The position numbers and the translations under genes were made by a program. Positions 19,281 to 28,567 of a stretch of DNA of 64,000 nucleotides are shown piece after piece. The notes under the pieces were generated by a model. It saw nothing but the letters and a program-made list of their open reading frames with translations. It did no database searches and was not told the DNA's origin. The DNA comes from Engelhardtia mirabilis. Lineage in GTDB: Bacteria > Planctomycetota > UBA1135 > GCA-002686595. Positions within the stretch are counted from its first letter, which is position 1. Every line of letters starts with the position of its first letter. Where the stretch lies: contig CP036296.1 of NCBI GenBank assembly GCA_007751255.1, forward strand, positions 1,612,001-1,676,000, read 5' to 3'.

Positions 19281-20758
19281 GCTTCCACCTCGTCCTTCAG
19301 CACCCAGGTGTCCTTGGATCCGCCGCCCTGGCTGGAGTTGACCACGTAGGAACCCTCGGCCAGGGCGACCCGCGTCAGGCCGCCGGGCATGACCCAGGTG
19401 TGGTCGCCGGTCACGACGTAGGGGCGCAGATCGACCCGGCGCGCCGCAATCGAACGGCCGGCGTAGGAGGGGCAGGTGGACAGCTCGATCAACGGCTGCG
19501 CGACGAAGCCGCGGGGCTCGGCCTTGATGCGCTCGGCGTAGGCCTTGATCTCGCTGCGGGTCGCCGAGGGACCCATCAACATGCCGTAGCCCCCCGAGCC
19601 GTCGACCTCCTTGACCACCAGCTCGGAGAGGTGTTCGAGCACGTAGCGCAGGTCGTCCTCGCGGTGGCAGAGCCAGGTCGGCACCTGACCGAGGAGCGGT
19701 TCCTCGGAGAGGTAGAAGCGAATCATGTCCGGCACCAGCGCGTACATGGCCTTGTCGTCCGCGATGCCGTTGCCGAGGGCGTTGGCCAAGGTCACCCGGC
19801 CGGCCCGATAGGCGTCGAAGAGGCCGGGGACGCCGACCAGGCTGTCCTTGCGGAAGGCGCGCGGGTCGAGGAAGTCGTCGTCGATCCGGCGGTAGATGAC
19901 GTGGACCGGCTTGGCCCCGTGGGTGGTCTTGACGAAGACCTGGTCGTCGCGCACGAACAGATCGCCGCCCTCGACCAGGGAGCAACCCATGCGGCGGGCC
20001 AGGTAGCTGTGCTCGAAGTAGGCCGAGTTGAAGGGGCCCGGCGTCAGGACGACCAGGCGCGTCTCCTCCGCTGCGACCGGCGAGCAGGAGATCAGGGCCG
20101 AGCGCAGGCGGCCGGGGTAGTCGTCGACGCGCCGCACACGGGCCTCGCTGAAGACGCGCGGGAAGACGCGCTTGAGGACCGCGCGGTTCTCCAGGACGTA
20201 GGAGACGCCGGACGGCACGCGGGCGTTGTCCTCGAGGACCAGGAAGCTGCCATCGGCGGCCCGGATCAGGTCGATCCCCGCCACGTGGACATAGGTGCCG
20301 CCCGGGGGGCGCACGCCCTTGGCCTGGGGCAGCCAGCTCTGGGAGGTCTCGACCAGCTCTCGGGGCACGATGCCCTCGCGCAGGATCCGTTGGTCGCCGT
20401 AGACGTCCGCCAGGAAGGCGTTCAGCGCCGCGACCCGCTGGATCAGGCCACGCTCGATCCCGGCCCACTCGGAGGCGGGCAGGACCCGCGGAATGGTGTC
20501 GAAGGGGAAGGTCTTCTCGACCCCGCGTTGGTCGGAGTAGACCGAGAAGGTGATCCCTCCTCGCCGGAAGGCCTCGTCGGCCAGGCGCTGGCGGCGTCGG
20601 AACTCGTTCAGACCCAGGGTCTCGAACAGGTCGATCACCCTCCGGACGTCCGCTCGGGGGTCGCCCTCGGGCGCGAAGAGCTCGTCACGGGTGCCGGGCG
20701 GCGGGCAGTAGCCGTCGAAGAGTGCGCCGCGGAGGGAGGATTGGCTGCGTTCGCTCAT
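19277..20758 (-). CDS. Circularly permuted ATP-grasp type 2 protein
   Basis: 493 residues, the usual length. The hallmark E176[12 protein letters not shown] segment with its acidic metal-binding residue, HVAGIDLIR before it, GSGGYGML and RPYV downstream identify the CP-ATP-grasp_2 (former DUF404/407) family. ATP-grasp enzymes form acyl-phosphates and then amide bonds. The module predicted for this family (ATP-grasp, alpha-E, transglutaminase, Ntn hydrolase) is thought to build a peptide tag or small peptide. It is the first gene of a three-gene operon with 4-nt overlaps. The 192-nt gap to the divergent channel gene holds the promoter; no operator was recognised. Assignment to the family is firm, but the substrate is unknown. 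Confidence 0.94.
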   Translation of the reverse strand: MSERSQSSLRGALFDGYCPPPGTRDELFAPEGDPRADVRRVIDLFETLGLNEFRRRQRLADEAFRRGGITFSVYSDQRGVEKTFPFDTIPRVLPASEWAGIERGLIQRVAALNAFLADVYGDQRILREGIVPRELVETSQSWLPQAKGVRPPGGTYVHVAGIDLIRAADGSFLVLEDNARVPSGVSYVLENRAVLKRVFPRVFSEARVRRVDDYPGRLRSALISCSPVAAEETRLVVLTPGPFNSAYFEHSYLARRMGCSLVEGGDLFVRDDQVFVKTTHGAKPVHVIYRRIDDDFLDPRAFRKDSLVGVPGLFDAYRAGRVTLANALGNGIADDKAMYALVPDMIRFYLSEEPLLGQVPTWLCHREDDLRYVLEHLSELVVKEVDGSGGYGMLMGPSATRSEIKAYAERIKAEPRGFVAQPLIELSTCPSYAGRSIAARRVDLRPYVVTGDHTWVMPGGLTRVALAEGSYVVNSSQGGGSKDTWVLKDEVEA

Positions 20759-20950
20759 GGGGTAGATGCGGGGGCGAGTATAGAGTCTGGCCCTGATCCG
20801 ACGGCCAAGTTCGCGGCGCGAGGCGTCGGCCCGCTCCGGTGGTCCCCACCTCGGCGCAACCGGCGCAATCGCATCGATCGACCTGCTTGGCCGCCAGTCG
20901 AAAGCGCCGGCGTGGATCGCTGCGGTCGGTCCGGGCTAGGCTGCTGCGAC

Positions 20951-22495
20951 GTGTCCCGAGCCTTCCTGCAGCTCCAGTCCGCCTTTCACGACCCTCGGGC
21001 TCGCTCGAACCGCATCGTCGAGGCGACGATCTGGTCCCTGATCCTGGCGTCCATCGCCCTGATCGTGGCCGACGCGAGCCTGGCGCCGGGGAGCCCGGCG
21101 CGGCCGCTCCTGGGGCTCGTGGACCGTGCGCTCCTGGGGCTGTTCGCGCTCGAGTACGTGCTACGGGTCGCCACCTACCAGCCCCCCGATCTACTCGTCT
21201 TCCGCCGACCGCGCGCCGCGCGTCTGCGGGTCCACGTCACCGCGCGGGTGCGTTTCGCCCTGCGTCCGATGATGCTGGTGGACTTGATCACGATCGCGGC
21301 CCTGGTGCCGCAGTTGCGTGGACTGCGCGCCCTGCGACTGCTGCGCCTGCTGAGGACGGTCAAGGTCTTCCGCTATGGCAACCCATTCAGCGGCCTGCTC
21401 CACGCCTTCGAGCGCGACCGCTTCCTGTTCGCCCTGGCCCTGTCCTTCCTGGCCCTCCAAGTCCTGTTCGGCGGCGGCAGCCTGTTCCTGATCGAACGTG
21501 ACCTCAACCCCGCGATCGACACCTTCGGCGAGGGCTGCTGGTTCGCCATCGTCACGATCACGACCGTCGGATTCGGCGACCTGACGCCCCTCTCGACCCT
21601 GGGCCGGGTCGTGACCAGCGTCCTGATGGTCGGCGGCATGTTCACGCTCGCGCTCTTCGCGGGCATCGTCGGTCACAGCCTGCTCAACGCTGTTCTCAGC
21701 GTGCGCGAGGAGCAATTCCGCATGGGAAGCTATTACAACCACGTCGTCGTCTGTGGCTACGAAGAGGGGATGCACCTCTTGATCGACACCCTCGTCGCCG
21801 AGTACGACCCGGACGAGACCAAGATCGTGCTGATCGCCGATCTGGAGCGACCGGCGGAGATTCCGGCAGAGCTCTATTGGGTGCGCGGGGATCCGACCAA
21901 GGAGAGCGAGCTGGACAAGGTCCGCATCGATCGCGCCGCCGCCGTAGTGGTTGCCGGGGCGCGCCGCAGCAGCCCCCAGCAGGCCGATGCGGTGACACTC
22001 TTGACCGTCTTCACGATCCGCTCCTACCTGGCCAAGCGCGCGTCCGACGCACCGCGCCAGAACGAACTCTACCTGGTGGCCGAGATCCTGGATTCGGAGA
22101 ACGTCGAGCACGCGCGCGCGGCGGGGGCGGACGAGGTAATCGAGACCAGGCGCCTGGGCTTCTCGCTCTTGGCCCATGCCATCGAGCACCACGGAACGGC
22201 TGACACCCTGAGCCAAGTCGTCTTGCGCGGCGAGTCGTCGCTCTTCGCGGGCGCGCTGCCGGAGGGGCTGGACAGTGCAACCTACGGCGAGATGACCGCG
22301 GCGCTCGGCCTGCGCGCCAAGGGCGGGTTGGTGATCGGCGTAGCCCACACCGAGACGGGCGACGAGCGGGTCAATCCCCCCGAGGAGCTGCGCCTCGAGC
22401 CGGGGATGCACGTGCTCTACCTGGCATCGGAGCGGCTGCTCGAGCCGCCGAAGGCTCTCAGGCGGACCCGCCCCCGGCGGGGCGAGTCGGCCTGA
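20951..22495 (+). CDS. Voltage-gated-type K+ channel with RCK/TrkA-N domain
   Basis: 514 residues from a GTG start placed just before the first membrane helix region. Six membrane segments are visible (about 25-230). The S4-like helix has regularly spaced arginines (RGLRALRLLRLLRTVKVFR, 123-141) and the pore has the K+ filter TTVGFGD (204-210). The cytoplasmic part from about 262 begins VVVCGYEEG, an RCK/TrkA-N nucleotide-binding fold, followed by a TrkA-C-like region. Conduction of K+ across the inner membrane, gated by voltage and a cytosolic ligand, is expected. The layout is like Kch/BK-type prokaryotic channels. It stands alone, divergent from the ATP-grasp operon. Confidence 0.88.
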   Translation: MSRAFLQLQSAFHDPRARSNRIVEATIWSLILASIALIVADASLAPGSPARPLLGLVDRALLGLFALEYVLRVATYQPPDLLVFRRPRAARLRVHVTARVRFALRPMMLVDLITIAALVPQLRGLRALRLLRLLRTVKVFRYGNPFSGLLHAFERDRFLFALALSFLALQVLFGGGSLFLIERDLNPAIDTFGEGCWFAIVTITTVGFGDLTPLSTLGRVVTSVLMVGGMFTLALFAGIVGHSLLNAVLSVREEQFRMGSYYNHVVVCGYEEGMHLLIDTLVAEYDPDETKIVLIADLERPAEIPAELYWVRGDPTKESELDKVRIDRAAAVVVAGARRSSPQQADAVTLLTVFTIRSYLAKRASDAPRQNELYLVAEILDSENVEHARAAGADEVIETRRLGFSLLAHAIEHHGTADTLSQVVLRGESSLFAGALPEGLDSATYGEMTAALGLRAKGGLVIGVAHTETGDERVNPPEELRLEPGMHVLYLASERLLEPPKALRRTRPRRGESA

Positions 22496-22543
22496 AGCGC
22501 GGACCGCAGGGCGCCGCTCTCCACGCCGCGACGGACCCGACGA

Positions 22544-23011
22544 TCAAGTCAAGTCGAGTCCCATGAAGGCGCTCGTCGGGCTCTCGACGTAGTCACCGAA
22601 TGGGCCGCAGGTCTCGAAGCCGAGCTTGGAATAGAGGGCCCGCGCGGGGGCGAAGGCGTCCATCGCCCCGGTCTCGAGCAGCAGCTGGCGATAGCCGCGA
22701 TGGCGAGCCTCGCGGATCAGATGGCGGGCCATGGCCTCGCCGATTCCCTGGCCTCGCTCGCTGGCCAGGGTGTGCATCGATTTGAGTTCCCCACGGTCCT
22801 CGCCCAACTCGCGCAGCGCCCCGATCGCCACCAGACGCTCCCCGCGCCGCCCGCCGAAGAGGGCTACGGAGCAATGGTCCAGACCGGCTCCGTCCAGGGC
22901 GTGGACGCCCTCGGGCGGAGTTGTTGCCCGGGCAAAGCCGAGGTGGACCTCGACCAGGGCACGCACGTCGTCGGCCTGCGGGCTTACGGTCGCGATCTCG
23001 AGGTTGTCCAT
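22544..23011 (-). CDS. GNAT family N-acetyltransferase
   Basis: 155 residues. The acetyl-CoA-binding motif A is clear: LKSMHTLASERGQGIGEAMARHLI (R/Q-x-x-G-x-G/A as RGQGIG), followed by ARHRGYRQLLLETG and the C-terminal ARALYSKLGFETCGPF, the usual GNAT end. The substrate is not predictable. ATG 23011 was chosen over a longer upstream frame because the family begins with strand 1 (LEIATVSP) there. It converges on the channel gene and is divergent from the histone-like gene. Confidence 0.87.
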   Translation of the reverse strand: MDNLEIATVSPQADDVRALVEVHLGFARATTPPEGVHALDGAGLDHCSVALFGGRRGERLVAIGALRELGEDRGELKSMHTLASERGQGIGEAMARHLIREARHRGYRQLLLETGAMDAFAPARALYSKLGFETCGPFGDYVESPTSAFMGLDLT

Positions 23012-23358
23012 GGAGCGGTGGGGGGGAGCCTGGGGTCCAAGTGCAGCGTCGGCGTGGGGGCGCCCTGCTGGGGCGACGCCGGGGCAGCTTACACGTCCCA
23101 AATCGAGGGCGGGAAGGCTCTGGCTCAGCTACCGGGTGTGCGTCGACGGGGTCGAGTCGAACCTGGACAAGCCAATGCCGGACCGAGTTCGGGACTAGCT
23201 CGAGACCTGATCCGGGAATGGCCCAGGGGCGATAGCTGACTTCACGTTCGCTATCGCTTAGCGGATAAGACATCCTTTTTGCCCGGGTCGGCCACTGTGT
23301 CGATTCGCTCTCCCCTACATCTAGAGTCCCCCTCTCTCATTCTCTCCACGGAATCAAC
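23012..23358. other. Intergenic region between divergent genes
   Basis: 347 nt without a convincing gene. It must contain the promoters of the acetyltransferase (minus) and the histone-like gene (plus). The last 60 nt before ATG 23359 are pyrimidine-rich and less GC-rich (CTCTCCCCTACATCTAGAGT). No repeat or RNA was recognised. Confidence 0.6.
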
Positions 23359-23844
23359 ATGCCCCAACGTGATATCAAGTCCGAGATCTCCGACCGTTTG
23401 AACGCCGTCATCGACGAGCTCTATGACCTGATCGCCGCCGCTGCCTCCGACGCCGTTCAGGAAGTTCTGGGGACGGCAGGTAGCTCTTCGAGCAGCCGCG
23501 GCACCGTCAAGCGCTCGACGAAGAAGCGCTCCGCCAAGAAGGGCGCGAGCAAGAAGCGTTCGACCAAGAAGCGCTCCGCGAAGAAGAGCGCGAGCAAGAA
23601 GCGCGGAACGAAGAAGTCCGGGCGCCGAGTGCGTCGCTCGACCGCCGACGTAGAAGCCGTTTCCAGCGCCATCGCAGCGCAACTGCGCCAGACGCCCGGC
23701 GTCAGCGTCAGTGAACTCGCCGCTTCGATGGGCGCCGACTCGGTCGACCTCAAGCGCCCGATCGCGCTGATGCTCGATGCCGGCAAGATCCGTAAGACCG
23801 GCGCCAAGCGCGGCACGAAGTACTTCGCCAAGGGCCGTAAGTAG
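23359..23844 (+). CDS. Histone-H1-like Lys-rich repeat protein with C-terminal winged helix
   Basis: 161 residues in three parts. Residues 1-45 form an amphipathic acidic helix (EISDRLNAVIDELYDLIAAAA). Residues about 48-98 are a basic low-complexity stretch built on TKKRS/AKK units (KRSTKKRSAKKGASKKRS..), like histone H1 tails or AlgP. Residues about 100-161 look like a small winged-helix domain (VEAVSSAIAAQLRQTPGVSVSELAASMG, then LMLDAGKIRKTG.KRGTKYF). A DNA-binding chromosomal or regulatory protein is the best reading; Lys-rich tails of this kind bind DNA without sequence preference. The Lys codons AAG dominate the repeat. A short inverted repeat (CCGGCG-CT-CGCCGG) follows at 23851. Confidence 0.8.
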   Translation: MPQRDIKSEISDRLNAVIDELYDLIAAAASDAVQEVLGTAGSSSSSRGTVKRSTKKRSAKKGASKKRSTKKRSAKKSASKKRGTKKSGRRVRRSTADVEAVSSAIAAQLRQTPGVSVSELAASMGADSVDLKRPIALMLDAGKIRKTGAKRGTKYFAKGRK

Positions 23845-24048
23845 GCCCGACCGGCGCTCGCCGGAATGATCGAGTTCCGTACATCGGAAGGCTCGATCCC
23901 CTCGAGTCCCAACCTGAGGAAGCTCGGAACGCAGCGCGCCGGATCAGCCGGGGCTGCGCCGGGCTTCCTGGCGTTCGGGGGCACGCTGGGACGAAGGGCG
24001 TGACGCCGGTCGAGCGAGCAGCGAGCGAGGGATCGCAGGGGAACCGAG

Positions 24049-24082
24049 GGAGCCCGGACGTCGCCACCGACGCCCGGGCTCC
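24049..24082. terminator. Strong hairpin between convergent genes
   Basis: GGAGCCCGG (24049) pairs with CCGGGCTCC (24074), and inside it CGTCG pairs with CGACG around a CCAC loop. It lies 30 nt downstream of the minus-strand gene ending at 24112. No T-tract follows on either strand, so the termination mode is uncertain. Confidence 0.6.
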
Positions 24083-24111
24083 ATTCACGGCCCTGCGGGA
24101 TCGGACCCGCG

Positions 24112-24759
24112 TCAGTTGATGCTGAAGCTGTTGACCGTCACCGGAGCGAAGCCGCCCTGGATCGTCGAGATGCCGAACCCCTGCTCGATCGGGCCGAGCG
24201 GGATGGTGATATCGGGCAGGTCCACCTGGAGCGCCGCGCAGAAGCCCAGCTCGACCCCGGCGGCGAAGCTGAGGTCCCCGAAGTTGAACCGGAAGCCATC
24301 GAGCAGGGCGATCGTGCTGCCATTCGGCAGCTTGACTCCGACGGTCAGGCCGGCGATCCACTCATTGCCAGGATTGACCGGGATGGTCTCGGTCCAGTAG
24401 GCGTTCAGGTAGATCGAGTCGCCGCCCGAGTAGGCGCCGGGCGCGGTGGGGCAGGGCTTGGGGTTGAAGGCACAGCAGGCGCCGACCTCGACGAGCGAGT
24501 TCTCACCGCTCGGGTTGCTCGGGCCAGCTCCGATGCCGAGGGCGACCGTCTCCGCCGACGCCGGAGCGATCGGGAAGACCCGCGTCTTCAGCAGGCCCAC
24601 GCCGAGGCCGGGGATCTCGACTAGCGTGCCTGCGTCGGCGTCAACCAAACTCACCACGGGCCGTGCGGCGCGGTCGGTCGGCGCCGGCTGTTCGGCTGCG
24701 ACAAGGGCGGCGGCGAACAGCAACGATCCGGCGGCGAGGGCGAGGGATGCAAGTCTCAT
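24112..24759 (-). CDS. Secreted protein of unknown function
   Basis: 215 residues with a clear signal peptide (MRLASLALAAGSLLFAAALVAA). The mature part is beta-rich with a Cys pair (GACCAFNPKPC) and repeated hydrophobic/Gly strands (NFGDLSFAAGVELGFCAALQVDLPDI), compatible with a small extracellular beta-sandwich. No family was recognised. It is followed by a strong hairpin terminator. Confidence 0.75.
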   Translation of the reverse strand: MRLASLALAAGSLLFAAALVAAEQPAPTDRAARPVVSLVDADAGTLVEIPGLGVGLLKTRVFPIAPASAETVALGIGAGPSNPSGENSLVEVGACCAFNPKPCPTAPGAYSGGDSIYLNAYWTETIPVNPGNEWIAGLTVGVKLPNGSTIALLDGFRFNFGDLSFAAGVELGFCAALQVDLPDITIPLGPIEQGFGISTIQGGFAPVTVNSFSIN

Positions 24760-24873
24760 GGGGTTCTCTGCTTTGGAGTGATGCGAGTAGAGAGGAACGC
24801 GGGATCAGACTAGCGGCCCGCCGCATTCTGGGGCGTGCTAGATTGCCCACCTCAGAACTCCCCCGCCGGCCGA

Positions 24874-25905
24874 ATGCTCCACGAAACCGCCCTTGAAGTG
24901 GCCGCAGCGAACCTGCGCCAAGTGCTCGACCACGCCATCGAGCACCGGCCCGAGTCTGGCGCTCTGGTGGTCTGGGACGGCGAGTCGGAGCTTTCCAACC
25001 TGCTGGCCGAGGCCTACCGACGCTGCCTGCCCCAGGCGCAGTTCGTGCGCTTCGACGGCGCCGATCCGCAGGCCGTGCGCGAGCTCTTCGAGGGGCTCGG
25101 CGCCGGTGACCTGGCCGTGCTGATCCAGTCGACCAGCTTCCGCCTCGACGCCTTCCGCATCCGCATCGAGCTGTTCAAGCGCGGACTGAAGGTGATCGAG
25201 CATCCGCATCTCGCGCGCATGACCGGCCCGCAGGCGCGGATCTACGTGGACGCCCTCGCCTACGACCGCGACTACTACCGCGGTGTCGGCCACGCCTTGC
25301 GCGAACGCATCGATCGGGCCACCCGTTGCGTCGTGGACAGTGGAGCTGCGGATGGTCCCCACGACCATTTGATCTTCCCCGTCGGCTTCGAGCCGGCGAA
25401 GGTCAACATCGGCGACTACACGGACATGGCCAACGTGGGCGGGCAGTATCCGATCGGCGAGGTCTTCACCGAGTCCGCCGACCTGGAGGCGGTCCACGGC
25501 CGCGCCCGCATCGCCTTCTTCGGTGACACGGCCTTCACGGTCAATCGACCCGAGCGACCGATCACGCTGGTCGTCGAGCGGGGGCGGGTGGTCGGCGCCG
25601 AGGGGGCCACGCCCGAGTTCGAGCGAGTCCTGGACCAGATCCGCGTGGACGACGGCGACGTGCGGGTGCGCGAGCTGGGCTTCGGCATGAATCGTGCGTT
25701 GACCAGCGAGCGCACGGTGAGCGACATCGGCACCTTCGAGCGCATGTGCGGCGTGCACCTCTCGCTGGGGGCCAAGCACGCCACCTACAACAAGGCCGAC
25801 ATCCGCAAGAAGTCCGCTCGGCACCACGTGGACGTCTTCGTGATCACCGAGTCGGTGCAACTCGACGGCGAGGTCGTGTACCGGGATGGAGCGTGGACCG
25901 TCTGA
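24874..25905 (+). CDS. Aminopeptidase T (M29)/NicX-like metalloenzyme
   Basis: 343 residues from ATG 24874; a GTG 13 codons upstream is also in frame. The C-terminal half has the metal-binding signature of the M29 aminopeptidase / 2,5-dihydroxypyridine dioxygenase superfamily: GEVFTE (Glu ligand), ELGFGMN (Glu), HLSLGAKHATYN and HHVDVFV (His/Asp ligands). The N-terminal part is the usual Rossmann-like domain. Peptidase and ring-opening dioxygenase members share these residues, so the reaction cannot be decided here. It is a single gene, divergent from the secreted protein at 24759, and ends before a hairpin terminator. Confidence 0.75.
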   Translation: MLHETALEVAAANLRQVLDHAIEHRPESGALVVWDGESELSNLLAEAYRRCLPQAQFVRFDGADPQAVRELFEGLGAGDLAVLIQSTSFRLDAFRIRIELFKRGLKVIEHPHLARMTGPQARIYVDALAYDRDYYRGVGHALRERIDRATRCVVDSGAADGPHDHLIFPVGFEPAKVNIGDYTDMANVGGQYPIGEVFTESADLEAVHGRARIAFFGDTAFTVNRPERPITLVVERGRVVGAEGATPEFERVLDQIRVDDGDVRVRELGFGMNRALTSERTVSDIGTFERMCGVHLSLGAKHATYNKADIRKKSARHHVDVFVITESVQLDGEVVYRDGAWTV

Positions 25906-25914
25906 GCCGCCAGT

Positions 25915-25949
25915 CCGCGCGCCGCCGAGAGAAACCCGGCGACGCGCGG
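25915..25949. terminator. Hairpin terminator between convergent genes
   Basis: A 13-nt arm, CCGCGCGCCGCCG (25915-25927), pairs with CGGCGACGCGCGG (25937-25949) with one mismatched position. It sits in the 52-nt gap between two converging stop codons and could serve both. Confidence 0.65.
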
Positions 25950-25957
25950 TGGAGAAC

Positions 25958-27214
25958 TCAGGGCGTGTTGGCGTAGATCAAGTGACGCGAGGGTAGGGCG
26001 CTGCCCGTGAACGGCGGCGCGATCGCGGCCGGCAGCGCGACCGAGAAGTTGCTCGCGGTGTCGATCAGATTCTGGGAGAGCAGCGAGGTCACCGCCCAGC
26101 CAGCGGCTGTCGAGCCTCCGTAGTGGAACTCGAGGAAGTTGCCGGTCGACGTACCCGTGACGGCGCAGCTGTCGTGGTAGCCGAAGACCCCTTCCTCGAC
26201 GAAGGCGCGCTCGGGGCCGGGGTAGGAAGCCGTTCCGGTCCAACTGCCGATGCTGGTGGTCAGCATGTGGATCCAGGGATAGCCCAGGACTGCCGTGTCG
26301 AGCGAGTCGAAGCGACTCGGCAGGCCGTCGGTCCCGAGGCAGCTACCGATGCCCGTGTAGAGGCTGATGGTGTTGCGAAGGCTCCCGAAGGCGAGGGGGC
26401 AGGTGCAGACCGCGATCAGGGGGGTCAAGCCGCCACTCGTCAGCCGCTCCTCCGAGACGCAGGTCGGGCTGCCCTGGGCCGCCACGCGAACGGCCTCCGA
26501 GAACAGCGGGCCCCCCGGGCGCGGCGAGGCCGAGGGCACGAAGGGGTTGGTGGTCGAGACGGGCCCGACGATCGAGTAGGTCGTGGTGGGGTGGAAGACG
26601 CCCGGCTTGTCCGAGTGGAGCGGGTCGTGGATGTACCGATCGCAGCTGTGGTGCAGCACGATCGACGACTCGAAGGTGTTCGTGTCGCAGTTGAGGGCGT
26701 AGTCCACGTAGCCGTAGTAGAACGCCGTCGGATAGGGGCCGAGGCAGGGGGCCGCCAGGCAGGTGGGCGGGGCGCCGGCCACCGAGGAGACGTCGACCTT
26801 GGCAGCGAAACGCCAGACCTGGTAGTTGCTCCCGGAGGTCGACGTCTCGTTCCAGGTGCGCGTGTAGTCCAGGCGGATCGGGAAGCCCGAAAGCAGCGGG
26901 TTGTCGAGGCAGTCGAGGACCGAGAACTGCGCGAAGAACTCGCCGCAGCCCGCCAACTCGGGCGGCGACAGGATGATGCGGATGCACTCGGAGCTGACCA
27001 CGTCGCAGCTGTCGGTGCAGAAGCCACTGCCCTGGAAGTCGATCGGCGGGAGCAGCGGCAGGTTGGCGCTCACGTCGCTCCAGCAGGTGGAGCTCGATAG
27101 CCCGTCCGGGCCGAAGCACTGCGCCTGGGCCGGTGCGGCCCAGGTGAGCTGGGCCGCGAGGGCGACCGAGAGGGCGAGCGGGCGTGCGAGCGGAGGGAGG
27201 GGCTGGTAGGTCAT
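25958..27214 (-). CDS. Secreted Cys-rich protein of unknown function
   Basis: 418 residues with a signal peptide ending AAPAQAQ (about residue 32), chosen with ATG 27214. The mature protein has many cysteines in pairs (CFGPDGLSSSTC, CTDSCDVVSSEC, CLAAPC, CVSEER..CTC), suggesting disulfides and an exported location, and Thr/Ser/Gly-rich beta segments. No domain was recognised. The next gene upstream is also a secreted protein on the same strand, 37 nt away, so they may be co-transcribed. Confidence 0.75.
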   Translation of the reverse strand: MTYQPLPPLARPLALSVALAAQLTWAAPAQAQCFGPDGLSSSTCWSDVSANLPLLPPIDFQGSGFCTDSCDVVSSECIRIILSPPELAGCGEFFAQFSVLDCLDNPLLSGFPIRLDYTRTWNETSTSGSNYQVWRFAAKVDVSSVAGAPPTCLAAPCLGPYPTAFYYGYVDYALNCDTNTFESSIVLHHSCDRYIHDPLHSDKPGVFHPTTTYSIVGPVSTTNPFVPSASPRPGGPLFSEAVRVAAQGSPTCVSEERLTSGGLTPLIAVCTCPLAFGSLRNTISLYTGIGSCLGTDGLPSRFDSLDTAVLGYPWIHMLTTSIGSWTGTASYPGPERAFVEEGVFGYHDSCAVTGTSTGNFLEFHYGGSTAAGWAVTSLLSQNLIDTASNFSVALPAAIAPPFTGSALPSRHLIYANTP

Positions 27215-27251
27215 GGTTCTCTCGGGAGTCGGGGGGCGGACGATCGGTCGT

Positions 27252-28235
27252 TCAGATCTGCACGTCACCGATCGTGATCGAGATCCCGTTGGTGGTCACG
27301 AACTGGGGCGGCAGCAGCACGGCCTGGGCGTAGATGGTGACGCCGATCAGCACGGGGTCGTTCGGAATGGGGATGTTGTGCGTCTGCTGGAAGTTCGGGA
27401 TCTGACCGAAGAGCACACTGAGGGCCGGGGTGAAGCCCAGCAACAGAGAGCAACCGGCCAGCGGAATCGAGCCCGGAGCGATGTCGATCCCCAGCGCGTA
27501 GCTGGCGTTGAAGGTCGGCGACACGATCTGGTAGCCGAAGGCCCAATTGCCGATCTGGGGCAGGTTGCTGCGCAGGGCCACCCAGGGCGGACCACCGGGG
27601 CCGCCGTTGGAACCGTAGGGCGTCAGCGTCGCGGAGCCGGACGGACCGGCGCAGGCGGCACCGTAGGCGCTGGAGGAGATCGGCGAGGGCGCGCCCGAGA
27701 CGCGCTTGGCAGAGGTGGGTGTCCAGAAGGCCGAGCCACCCAGGTCCTTCAGCGTCACGTCGGTGCGAGTCTTCGCGATCAGGTCCCCGACCTGGGCGTG
27801 CAGGTCCAGGTGGAAGTCGCTGGTGGGGAAGGGCACCCCGAACTGGATCGGCGCGATCAGGGCCGCGGTCACGAAGGTCTCGCCCGGCAGCAGCTGCGCC
27901 AGCAGCAGCGGGTCCGCGTCGCCCGCGGCCTCGCCCGGCTGGAGGGTCAGCCCGGCTCCGAAGGGATCGAGTAGCTCGAAGAAGAAGCTGCCGAGAAGCT
28001 GGGACGACTCCCCGTACCAGAGCCCGCCCTCCCAATCGTCGGTCAGCGAGAGGGGCTCGGTCCCGGTGTTGACCACGATGCCCCAGCGGGTCGACGTCTG
28101 GAGTGCGAAGTTCGGGTCGAGGTCGATCCGGTCGAACGTGATGTAGTCGAAGGACTTCTGCAGCGCCGAGGCGGCCGGCGCGGAGATCGACAGGGTCAGG
28201 GCGATCAGGAGCGTGGACGTGGTCGCGGAACGCAT
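27252..28235 (-). CDS. Secreted protein with shared C-terminal beta domain
   Basis: 327 residues, with a signal peptide about 1-25 (MRSATTSTLLIALTLSISAPAASA). The N-terminal half carries strands such as FDRIDLDP and WGIVVNTGTEPL. The last 125 residues match, by pattern, the C-terminal ends of other exported proteins in this window: GSIPLAG.., then IPIPNDP.LIG..IYAQAVL and a final TTNGISITIGDV. This domain probably has a common export or surface role. Function is otherwise unknown. Confidence 0.75.
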   Translation of the reverse strand: MRSATTSTLLIALTLSISAPAASALQKSFDYITFDRIDLDPNFALQTSTRWGIVVNTGTEPLSLTDDWEGGLWYGESSQLLGSFFFELLDPFGAGLTLQPGEAAGDADPLLLAQLLPGETFVTAALIAPIQFGVPFPTSDFHLDLHAQVGDLIAKTRTDVTLKDLGGSAFWTPTSAKRVSGAPSPISSSAYGAACAGPSGSATLTPYGSNGGPGGPPWVALRSNLPQIGNWAFGYQIVSPTFNASYALGIDIAPGSIPLAGCSLLLGFTPALSVLFGQIPNFQQTHNIPIPNDPVLIGVTIYAQAVLLPPQFVTTNGISITIGDVQI

Positions 28236-28567
28236 GGGGCAATCCGGGGTCGAGTGACTGTCGTAGGCGGAGGAGCCCGCGTGGGTGGGGGAGGCGATCC
28301 AGGCTAGCCATCGCGGCTAGGACCGTGCATCTGCATGCGATCTTGGCTGGTGGATCGAGGAGGGGGGAGCGAGAAGGGGCACGCGACGATCCGTCCCTTG
28401 CCCCTCGCCGCGCACACCGTTGCCCGGGCACCGCCATCGACGGGCCCCTGTCGATCCGCCGCGGCGAGGGATTGGTCCCGTCCCCGTGCCCCTCGAGAGC
28501 TACGATCCTCGCTCGCCGGCCGGCTCGATCTCGCCCTCGGCGCGCACCACCGCCGAGGGGCTCCCAC
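28236..28567. other. Intergenic region between divergent genes
   Basis: 332 nt between the secreted-protein start (28235) and the transhydrogenase ATG. Open frames here lack a Shine-Dalgarno and family similarity and look like GC-driven extensions. A GAGGGG just upstream of 28568 is a good ribosome-binding site. No repeat was seen. Confidence 0.6.

Noticed and set aside
28325-28567. An 81-residue N-terminal extension of the transhydrogenase gene
   Set aside because: The extension is Arg/Pro-rich. The family starts with the FAD motif right after ATG 28568, which has a good ribosome site.
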